Shown here: one piece after another, positions 26,295 through 33,859 of the stretch
How the letters are laid out: each line of letters begins with the position of its first letter
Numbering within the stretch: position 1 is the first letter of the stretch
From: Candidatus Hydrogenedentota bacterium
GTDB taxonomy: Bacteria; Hydrogenedentota; Hydrogenedentia; Hydrogenedentales; CAITNO01
Reading direction: 5' to 3'
Assembly: GCA_903893795.1 (NCBI GenBank)
Contig: CAITNO010000032.1
Location: forward strand, 1 to 64,000
Length of the DNA: 64,000 nucleotides
Notes under the pieces: generated by a model
Told to the model about the DNA's origin: nothing
Seen by the model: the letters and a program-made list of their open reading frames with translations, nothing else
Databases searched by the model: none
Position numbers and translations under genes: made by a program

Positions 26295-28028
26295 CTAGGG
26301 AACAGGCACGACCTTGATGTAGTCGCTGTACACGGTGGAGTAGTTGCCCGCCGCGTCCAGGTACTGCACGCGCACGGTCTGGTAGCCGCTGGGCAGCGGA
26401 AGCATGTAGGTCCGGGTCGTCGTGGCCGGCTCCCACAGCGTCCAATGGGAACCGTCATCGCTGAAGCGCATGGACCGGACGCCCGAACCGGCGCCGTCCG
26501 AATAGGTCAGGTTGAGGAAGACGTAAGGCGTCGCCACGGTCGCCGCACCGTTGTTGATCACAATCGATCCCGTCGGGACAGTGCCGTCCAAGCGGATAAA
26601 GTCGCTGTAGGTGACGGAGCGGTTGTTGGCGATGTCAATGAACTGCACGCGAACCGTCTTGTACCCGTCTCCTGCCGGAAGCGTGTACGCCTTGTTCGGA
26701 TGCACCGACTCCCAGGCCGTCCAGGTGGAACCGTTGTCGCTGAAGCGCATCCGCACCGCGTTGGCCGACCAGGTCAGCGACAGCGCGACCGTGGCGGTCT
26801 TCGTGTTGGCGGCACCGCTGTTGATGATGATCGAACCCGTGACGACGGGCTGCGGTCCCTTGGAAACAGTCAGGTCCACGGCGGAGCCGGGAGCAACCTG
26901 GGTGCCAGAAGTCGGCGACTGGGAGATCACCAGGCCGGCGGCAACCGTCGGACTGAATTCCTGCGTGATCGTGCCGACCACGAGATTGGCGGCGACGATG
27001 AGGATGCCCGCGGCTTCCTGGGTTTCACCGATGACATAGGGAACCGTCGCAGGCTCCACGCCCTTGGAAACGGTCAGGTCAACGGCCGTGCCGGGCAACA
27101 CCGAGGTGCCACCAACCGGCGTCTGGTCAATAACCGAGCCGGTCGGAACGGTCGGGCTGTAGGCCTCTACGATGCTGCCGACGATGAGACCGGCACCGGT
27201 GATCGCTGTGGAGGCGTCTGCCTGGGTCTGACCCACAACGTTGGGCACGAGCACGGGCTGCGGTCCCTTGGACACGGTCAGATCAATATGTGTGCCGAGG
27301 GCCACGTAGGTGCCGGCCGGTGTCATCTGGTTGATGACGCTGCCTGCGGGGACGGTCGGGTGATACGTCTGAACCACATTGCCCAGTGCCAATCCCGCGG
27401 AAGTGAGGGCCGTGGTTGCGGAGGCCTGAGTCTGACCGACGACATTCGGCACCAGCGCAAGCTGCACGTAGGTGCCGGTGGCTGTGGCTGTCGCGCCCGC
27501 AGTAATGGTGGGCGCCTGGTCAGCAGGCGTCGTCCAGCCGGTGACCGGCTTGAAGTTGATGCCCACCGAACCGGCAGCCAGCCCGGTAACGGTCGCGCCG
27601 CTGTTCTGGTAGGCTCCGGTTCCAACGCGCCACTGCGCGCCCGCAGAAACGGCACCGGCCGGAAGAATGGTCACGGTCAGCGATCCGGTTGTCGGCGTGG
27701 GCTTGTCCGCCGCGTTGCCGGGGAAAGTCAGCGCGGTGATTTCCTGAAGATTGGTGAACCCATCTCCGTCACTGTCAAGATTTGCAACGTTACCGAAGTT
27801 GTGACTGTTGCTTCGGAACGCCGTGCCGTAGGCATTGCGGGCGGAGTTGCTGTTGGGATTGGCGTTTACGTGGCAGAGCTGACACACATCAATCCTTGAA
27901 CCCACGGCCGCCGGATAGGTGCTCTCGAAATTGGAGAGATAACCCGAAACGGCGAACGCGGGAGCGCTCGCCAGCATGGCAATGGCACATGCCAGCAGGA
28001 ACGAGGAAACAAGAAAACGTGAACGCAT
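26295..28028 (-). CDS. Secreted single-heme PASTA protein D
   Basis: The product has 577 residues. Start ATG 28028 has a clear AAGGAG site seven bases upstream. A Sec signal ends ASAPAFA. The N-terminal module reads YPAAVGSRIDVCQLCHVNAN, with one CXXCH, then DSDGDGFTNLQEITALTFPG. A PEGA-like domain, three PASTA domains (two VPNVVGQTQ starts and one VPYVIGETQ) and two Ig-like domains ending KVVPVP follow. Its domain order equals that of protein A, and its second half is nearly the same as that of C. The gene is monocistronic by spacing, ribosome site and downstream hairpin. An extracellular or outer-surface location is inferred; no C-terminal anchor is visible. Confidence 0.88.
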   Translation of the reverse strand: MRSRFLVSSFLLACAIAMLASAPAFAVSGYLSNFESTYPAAVGSRIDVCQLCHVNANPNSNSARNAYGTAFRSNSHNFGNVANLDSDGDGFTNLQEITALTFPGNAADKPTPTTGSLTVTILPAGAVSAGAQWRVGTGAYQNSGATVTGLAAGSVGINFKPVTGWTTPADQAPTITAGATATATGTYVQLALVPNVVGQTQASATTALTSAGLALGNVVQTYHPTVPAGSVINQMTPAGTYVALGTHIDLTVSKGPQPVLVPNVVGQTQADASTAITGAGLIVGSIVEAYSPTVPTGSVIDQTPVGGTSVLPGTAVDLTVSKGVEPATVPYVIGETQEAAGILIVAANLVVGTITQEFSPTVAAGLVISQSPTSGTQVAPGSAVDLTVSKGPQPVVTGSIIINSGAANTKTATVALSLTWSANAVRMRFSDNGSTWTAWESVHPNKAYTLPAGDGYKTVRVQFIDIANNRSVTYSDFIRLDGTVPTGSIVINNGAATVATPYVFLNLTYSDGAGSGVRSMRFSDDGSHWTLWEPATTTRTYMLPLPSGYQTVRVQYLDAAGNYSTVYSDYIKVVPVP

Positions 28029-28315
28029 GATATTCTCCTTATAGGTTCAAGTTGCGGTTGCAAGCATCAATCATTCCAATTGCGACAAGTATTGGATTTT
28101 GCCAGAATTTCCAAGTTTTTGACATCAGGAATCAACCCTGATTTATGATGGGGAAACTGCGGAGAACTTGGTATGGAATAGGGTCTTGTGAGGGGTTTTC
28201 CTTAGAAACCACAACAGGGTCAACCAGCCGATATGCTTCCATAGGCTGCGAAAACCGCTCCGGGCCACAGTTCTGCCCGTTGCCACGCATCGGGTCTGCG
28301 CGCTGAAAAGCGAGG

Positions 28316-28353
28316 CCCCCGTCCCGCTCCCTTTTGGGGATGCGGAACGGGGG
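28316..28353 (-). terminator. Hairpin after PASTA gene E
   Basis: The stem cccccgtcccgc / gcggaacggggg (one mismatch) lies about 40-80 bases past the stop of gene E, with a central cttttggg loop region. It is the fifth member of the common hairpin set. Confidence 0.75.
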
Positions 28354-28394
28354 GCAGAAACTTTTACCACTTGTCGAAATGGACTCTCGTCAGG

Positions 28395-29696
28395 CTATGC
28401 GGCCTGAAGGAGTATGTAGTCGTTGTAGACGGCGGAACGATTGCCGGCAGCATCGCGGTACTGCACCCGGACGGTGTTGTATCCGACCGGCCCAGCCAGC
28501 ACCCATGCCTTGCTCGTCGCCACCGGTTCCCAGGCGGACCAAGTGGCGCCGTCATTGCTGAAGCGCATGTACTGCACCCCGGATCCGGCGTCAGCCGAGG
28601 TCAGGGAAAGGGTCACGGCCGTGCTGACCGTCGTCGGGGCGCCGTTATTGATCTTGATCGAACCCGTGGGGGCGACACTGTCAACAATGATGTAGTCGCT
28701 GTACACGACCGAGCGGTTGTTGGCGATGTCGATAAACTGCACCCGCACCGTCCGGTATCCGTCTCCGGCGGGCAGTGTGAAGAGCTTGGTGGCCCGCAGG
28801 GATTCCCACGCCGTCCAGGTGGAACCGTTGTCGCTGAAACGCATCCGCACCGCGTTGGCCGACCAGGTCAGGGACAGGGACACGTTGGCGCTGTTGGTGG
28901 CCCATGCGCCCTTGTTGATGAGAATGGAGCCCGTGATTACCGGCTGCGGCCCCTTGGACACGGTCAGCAGGACCGCCGTGCCGGTCGCCACATAGCCGCC
29001 CGCCGACGGTGACTGGCTGATGACCGAACCCGAGGGCACTGTGTTGCTGTATTCATTGGAAATGGTGCCCACCACCAGGCTGGCACCCAGAATCTGTGTG
29101 GATGCTGCGGCCTGGGTCTGGCCCACAACGTTGGGAACCAGCGCAAGCTGCACATAGGTTCCCTGTGCCGTGGCCGAACCGCCCGCCGTGATGCTGACAA
29201 TCTGGTCGGCCGGCGTGGTCCATCCGGTAACAGCCTTGAAGTTGATGGTGACATCACCCACGGCCAAACCGGAGACGGTCACGCCGCTGTTCTGGTAGGC
29301 ACCGGCGCCCACGCGCCACTGTGCGCCCGCCGAAACGGCACCGGCCGGCAAAATGGTGACAGTCACTGAACCGGTAGATGCCACCGGATGGTCTGTTGCA
29401 TCGCCAGGGAAGGTGAGCGCGGTGATTTCGGCCAGATTGGTATATCCGTCGCCGTCGCTGTCGAGACCCTCAATGGCGGCAAAATTGTGGCCGGCCGACC
29501 GGAAAGCCGCGCCAAAACTGTTTCGGGCCGAGGACACATCAATATTGGTGTGGCACGTGATGCAGTCGTCAAGCTTGGTCCCCACCACGGCGGGGTAGGT
29601 GGTTTCGAGAAGGGAATACCACGTGTCGTTGGCATGGGCCGGAAGGACGAAGGCGCATGCCAGCAGGAATGAAACAACAAACAGACGCACTCTCAT
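28395..29696 (-). CDS. Secreted single-heme PASTA protein E
   Basis: The product has 433 residues. Start ATG 29696 has an AAGGAG site. A Sec signal (MRVRLFVVSFLLACAFVLPAHA) leads to YPAVVGTKLDDCITCHTNID, with one CXXCH, and DSDGDGYTNLAEITALTFPG. It has one PEGA-like domain, a single PASTA domain (VPNVVGQTQAAASTQIL) and two Ig-like domains. It ends in YNDYILLQAA, unlike the KVVPVP end of A-D. It is the shortest member that keeps the full N-to-C domain plan. Location and role are inferred to be the same as for its neighbours. Confidence 0.87.
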   Translation of the reverse strand: MRVRLFVVSFLLACAFVLPAHANDTWYSLLETTYPAVVGTKLDDCITCHTNIDVSSARNSFGAAFRSAGHNFAAIEGLDSDGDGYTNLAEITALTFPGDATDHPVASTGSVTVTILPAGAVSAGAQWRVGAGAYQNSGVTVSGLAVGDVTINFKAVTGWTTPADQIVSITAGGSATAQGTYVQLALVPNVVGQTQAAASTQILGASLVVGTISNEYSNTVPSGSVISQSPSAGGYVATGTAVLLTVSKGPQPVITGSILINKGAWATNSANVSLSLTWSANAVRMRFSDNGSTWTAWESLRATKLFTLPAGDGYRTVRVQFIDIANNRSVVYSDYIIVDSVAPTGSIKINNGAPTTVSTAVTLSLTSADAGSGVQYMRFSNDGATWSAWEPVATSKAWVLAGPVGYNTVRVQYRDAAGNRSAVYNDYILLQAA

Positions 29697-29905
29697 AAAA
29701 CGCTCCTTTTCTTGGTGCCCACCAGGGCAGGTCCACGGTTGAACTTCTCACTGTCAAACAAAGCTTACACGCCTTCCGGGCATGCTGGCCTCAGGGATAA
29801 ACCCCCTTCTTGTGAATGACTTGGACACGGAAAAACACGCGTCTTCCCGCTGGAAACACCTGTCTTTCGCCATATCCACCCCTGCGTGGCAGGGGTGGGC
29901 TCCGT

Positions 29906-29934
29906 GGCCCGCGTTCCCTTCAGAAACGCGGGCC
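29906..29934 (-). terminator. Hairpin after PASTA gene F
   Basis: A perfect 10-bp stem, ggcccgcgtt / aacgcgggcc, with a nine-base loop lies about 50 bases past the stop of gene F. No long T run follows, so the terminator call is tentative. Confidence 0.55.
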
Positions 29935-29986
29935 AATGTGATGTCCTTCTGCGGGAGGAGGATTTTCATGGTGCTTTGCAACCCGG

Positions 29987-32908
29987 TTACGCCACGCCCA
30001 GCAACCCGAGAAGGCCCTCGCCCAGCATGTACAGGCTGCCGATGCTGTTTATGATGCTGTCAAAGGTGAGCGGTCCGCCCGTGCAGCCAAGAGCTGCACA
30101 GCCGCCGGCCTGCGGCCCCGTCGAGACGACCAGGTTCACCGTTGCCCCGGACACAAGTGTCGTGCCCGCCGCCGGATCCTGGCTGATGACAGACCCCGCC
30201 GGGATGGTGTCGCTGGACGCGTTGGTGATTTGACCAACACCCAGACGCACACCATTGAGCGCGGTGGTCGCCTCATCCTGGGTCAGGTTCACCACGTTCG
30301 GGACGGTCACGGAAAGCGACACGGGGCCGAGCGAAATGACCAGCGCCACCGTGGCACCCGCCTCGGCCGCGGCACCCGCCGCAGGCGTCTGCGAGATGAC
30401 ACCGCCCGCAGGCACTGTCGCGCTGTGGGCCTGCGTCACCGTGCCCACAACAAACCCGGCCGCGGCAATCGCAGCCGTTGCCTCAGCCTGTGTTTGACCG
30501 GCGACGTTCGGAACGGTGGCGGGGGCGGGCCCCTGCGACACCACCAGCCCGACCGCCGACCCGGAGAGAGCCGTGGCGCCGCCCTCAGGGGACTGGGAGA
30601 TCACCGTGCCGGAAGGAACGGTGTCGCTGTGCTGCTGGCTGATGGTTCCCACCACCAGGCCCGCGCCGGTAATCGCGGTGGACGCCGCCGCCTGGGTCTG
30701 GCCGACCACATTCGGAACGGTGACCGGCTGCGGTCCCTGCGACACCACCAGCGACACCGCCGTGCCGGGAAGGACCGAGGCGCCCGCTTCCGGCGTTTGG
30801 GAAATGACGCTGCCTGAGGGCACCGTCGCACTGTATGCTTGACTGATGCTTCCCACGACCAAACCGGTACCGGTGATTGCGGTGGACGCCGCCGCCTGGG
30901 CCTGTCCAACAACATTGGGAACCGTCACCGGCTGCGGTCCCTGGGAGACCACCAGCGACACCGCCGAACCTGGACTAACCGAAGCGCCCCCCACCGGGCT
31001 TTGGGAGATAACGCTGCCCGAGGGAACGGTGGCGCTGTACGCTTGGCTGACAGTGCCCAAGACAAGGCCCGCGCCGGTGATCGCAGTCGATGCCGCCGCC
31101 TGGGTCTGGCCCACCACATCAGGCACCGTCACCGGTTGCGGGCCCTGGGAAACCACAAGCGCCACGGCCGAACCCGGGACGGCCAACGCGCCTCCCGCGG
31201 GATTCTGGGAGATAACTGTGCCTGCTGGCACAGTGGGGCTGTACTGCTGCGTGACCGCGCCTAGAATGAAGCCCGCACCGGTGATCGCAGTCGATGCCGA
31301 TGCCTGGGTCTGGCCCACCACATCGGGCACGGACACCGGCTGCGGCCCCTGGGACACCACGAGCGCCACGGCCGAACCTGCGGCCACCTGGCCGCCCGCC
31401 GCCGGCATCTGCGAAATCACCGAACCCGAGGGAACGGTGGGGCTGTATTCCTGCGTGACCGTTCCAACAACCAGGCCTGCGCCGGTAATGGCTGTGCCTG
31501 CGGCCGCCTGGGCCAGCCCCGCCACATTGGGCACCGTAACGAGTCCCGGTCCCGTGGAAATCACCAGCGCCACGGCCGAACCGGGAGCCACCGATGCGCC
31601 TGCCGAGGGCGTCTGGGAAATGACATCACCGGCCGGAACGGTTGGATTGGACTGCTCTGTAACTACGCCCAGGCTCAGGCCCGCGTTTGTAAGGGCGGTC
31701 ACGGCCGCCGCTTGGGCCAAGCCCACCACGTCGGGCACGGTAACAGGCACGGGACCCAGCGAGATCACCAACGCCACCGCGCTTCCCACATTCACCGAGC
31801 TGCCTGCGATGGGGTTCTGAGAAATGACGCTTCCGGCGGGAACCGTCGGGCTGTTCTGCTGCGTAATGTTGCCAACCGTCAGGCCTGCGGCCGTGAGGGC
31901 CGTGCCCGCCGCCGCCTGCGTAAGACCCGTCACGTCCGGGACGACAACCTGCACCGGACCCAGTGAGATCACCAATGCCACCGCCGAACCCAGGTTCACC
32001 GAGCTGCCCGCCGTGGGGTTCTGGGAAATGACGTCCCCGACGGGAACCGTCGGGCTGTTCTGCTGCGTAATGTTGCCAACCGTCAGGCCTGCGGCCGTGA
32101 GGGCCGTGCTCGCCGCCGCCTGCGTCAGGCCTGCCACATCGGGGACAACAACCTGTGCCGGCCCCAGCGAGATCACCAATGCCACGGCCGAACCCACATC
32201 CACAGAGGTGCCTGCGGTGGGGGTTTGGGAGATCACGTCCCCGACAGGAACTGTCGGGCTGTTCTGCTGCGTAACTGTGCCGAGAATCAGGCCTGCACCG
32301 GTGATGGCCGTACCGGCCGCCGCCTGGGCAAGACCCACGACATCGGGCACCAATACCTGCGCCAGCGCGTAGGTCCCCGTCGCGGTGGCAGTCCCGCCGT
32401 CGGTGATGGTCGCCGTCTGGTCGGCCGGGGCCGTCCATCCGGCAATGGGCTTGAACTGAATGCTTTGATCGCCGACAGCCAGACCGGTGACGGTGTCACC
32501 GCTGTTCTGATATGCGCCGCCCGGCCCCACGCGCCATTGCGCGCCTGCCGTGACTGCGGCCGCCGGCAGGAGTGTCACCGTCAACGACCCTGTGGGTGCG
32601 ACAGCGGGATGATCCGTGGGGTCTCCGGGGAGCGTAAGCGCGGTGATCTCCTGGAGGTTCGTGAAACCGTCGCCGTCACTGTCCAGATTCTCGATCGCCG
32701 CGAAGTCGTGACCGGCCGCCTTGAACGCCGCGCCAAAAACGTTACGCGTCGGCGGTGAGGTGTGGCACAGAATGCAGTCATCAATACGCGAATTGACGGC
32801 TGCCGGGTAGGTGCTTTCAAAAAGCGCGTACCAGGTGTCATTTGCCCAGGCCGAGGATACCGCGAACAAAATCGCCGCGCAGGTCATTAGTATGGTCCGG
32901 TTTCGCAT
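29987..32908 (-). CDS. Secreted single-heme protein F with 11 PASTA domains and hydrophobic C-terminal tail
   Basis: The product has 973 residues. Start ATG 32908 has an AAAGGAA site. A Sec signal (ending SSAWA) leads to VNSRIDDCILCHTSPPTRN, with one CXXCH, then DSDGDGFTNLQEITALTLPG and one PEGA-like domain. Eleven consecutive PASTA domains follow, each starting VPDV or VPNV plus GLTQ or GQTQ and about 67 residues long; adjacent ones are highly alike. Instead of the Ig-like pair of A-E, the C-terminus is GPQAGGCAALGCTGG, then a stretch with a hydrophobic end (LGEGLLGLLGVA). This tail corresponds to those of G and H but lacks their final basic residues. The long PASTA array suggests an extended stalk bound to peptidoglycan or glycan, with the heme module at the free N-terminus; this is inference. 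Confidence 0.88.
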   Translation of the reverse strand: MRNRTILMTCAAILFAVSSAWANDTWYALFESTYPAAVNSRIDDCILCHTSPPTRNVFGAAFKAAGHDFAAIENLDSDGDGFTNLQEITALTLPGDPTDHPAVAPTGSLTVTLLPAAAVTAGAQWRVGPGGAYQNSGDTVTGLAVGDQSIQFKPIAGWTAPADQTATITDGGTATATGTYALAQVLVPDVVGLAQAAAGTAITGAGLILGTVTQQNSPTVPVGDVISQTPTAGTSVDVGSAVALVISLGPAQVVVPDVAGLTQAAASTALTAAGLTVGNITQQNSPTVPVGDVISQNPTAGSSVNLGSAVALVISLGPVQVVVPDVTGLTQAAAGTALTAAGLTVGNITQQNSPTVPAGSVISQNPIAGSSVNVGSAVALVISLGPVPVTVPDVVGLAQAAAVTALTNAGLSLGVVTEQSNPTVPAGDVISQTPSAGASVAPGSAVALVISTGPGLVTVPNVAGLAQAAAGTAITGAGLVVGTVTQEYSPTVPSGSVISQMPAAGGQVAAGSAVALVVSQGPQPVSVPDVVGQTQASASTAITGAGFILGAVTQQYSPTVPAGTVISQNPAGGALAVPGSAVALVVSQGPQPVTVPDVVGQTQAAASTAITGAGLVLGTVSQAYSATVPSGSVISQSPVGGASVSPGSAVSLVVSQGPQPVTVPNVVGQAQAAASTAITGTGLVVGSISQAYSATVPSGSVISQTPEAGASVLPGTAVSLVVSQGPQPVTVPNVVGQTQAAASTAITGAGLVVGTISQQHSDTVPSGTVISQSPEGGATALSGSAVGLVVSQGPAPATVPNVAGQTQAEATAAIAAAGFVVGTVTQAHSATVPAGGVISQTPAAGAAAEAGATVALVISLGPVSLSVTVPNVVNLTQDEATTALNGVRLGVGQITNASSDTIPAGSVISQDPAAGTTLVSGATVNLVVSTGPQAGGCAALGCTGGPLTFDSIINSIGSLYMLGEGLLGLLGVA

Positions 32909-33194
32909 GTCGGTTTCCTTTCAGTTGGCGTCAGCACAAAGCTGGGCGATGTAGCGAACACAAGGTTCTCGAACAAAAATCCGCAAAACACTCTCTCGCA
33001 CAAAAATCACGGGCTTATTACGCAGGCCCGTGGGCGAATTCCCGCACTCAACTGGGGATGCGGGAGAAAAACCACGCAGGTCGCAGGGATGCGGGCGGAG
33101 CGACAAAGCCGCAATGACACATGCGTCCCGGCACGCCCACAAGTGCGGGCCTGCCGGAACGCCGGTCCAGATTCCGTTGGTTGAAACCCCTGTA

Positions 33195-33653
33195 CTAAAA
33201 CTTTCGGCGGGCCAGCAACTGCAGGACAGCCAGGCTGAGCCCCGTCACAAAAAGGTCACCAAGCACCTTGGCGAGGCTGCCGGGCGAGAAATCCCCCTTT
33301 TGGCAGCTCAGTCCGGCGCAACCGCCGGGCTGGGTGTTTGACGTTGCGTTCGGATTGTCCGCCCCATTGCCGGGGAAGGTCAATGCGGTAATCTCCTGCA
33401 GGTTCGTGAATCCGTCCCCGTCGGAGTCGGCGGCCTCAATGGCCTTAAAGTCAAAATTGGCACTCTTCAATGCGGCGCCATAACTGTTTCTGACCGGCGG
33501 TGCGACGTGGCAAAGGGTGCACGCATCGATGCGCGTGCCCACGGCGGCGGGATAGGCCTGCTCAAAGGCGGCCTTGTACGCGCTGGTCGCGTGTACCGGC
33601 AGGGCAAACACACACACCGCCAGAATGGCTAGGAAACAAGAACGCATCCGCAT
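33195..33653 (-). CDS. Minimal single-heme exported protein G with C-terminal anchor-like tail
   Basis: The product has 152 residues. Start ATG 33653 (MRMRSCFLAILAVCVFALPVHA) follows a CTGGAG site; a longer frame upstream has no ribosome site. After the Sec signal comes YPAAVGTRIDACTLCHVAPP, with one CXXCH, then DSDGDGFTNLQEITALTFPG, and then at once the tail TQPGGCAGLSCQKG, a hydrophobic segment (LGDLFVTGLSLAVLQLLA) and the final RRKF. It therefore contains only the heme/calcium-loop module and the C-terminal tail, with no PEGA or PASTA domains. This shows that the two ends form a complete minimal protein. The tail resembles tripartite sorting signals (Cys motif, membrane helix, basic end). 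Its processing enzyme is not in the window. Confidence 0.82.
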   Translation of the reverse strand: MRMRSCFLAILAVCVFALPVHATSAYKAAFEQAYPAAVGTRIDACTLCHVAPPVRNSYGAALKSANFDFKAIEAADSDGDGFTNLQEITALTFPGNGADNPNATSNTQPGGCAGLSCQKGDFSPGSLAKVLGDLFVTGLSLAVLQLLARRKF

Positions 33654-33859
33654 GATCGTTTTCTCCAGTTTTATAACTATACAACAATACCATACCCTCT
33701 CGTCACTCGGGACGAAACGCATCGGGCTGTTTGTTCAGCGGGGTCGGTTTCTCTCGCTCGGCGTGAGCGGCGCAAGTCCGATAATCCACCATACCGCCCG
33801 AATTTGGATCCATTACATAGTTTCATTTCACAACTTCCAAACCGTCGGTTTCTTGCGGC

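Noticed and set aside
20277-27899. Several plus-strand frames of 570-620 codons opposite the PASTA genes (20277-22031, 24110-25846, 26034-27899)
   Set aside because: They are antisense shadows: translation is Arg/His/Gly-rich, begins in intergenic hairpins and carries no recognisable domain. The minus-strand products have signals, heme motifs and ribosome sites.
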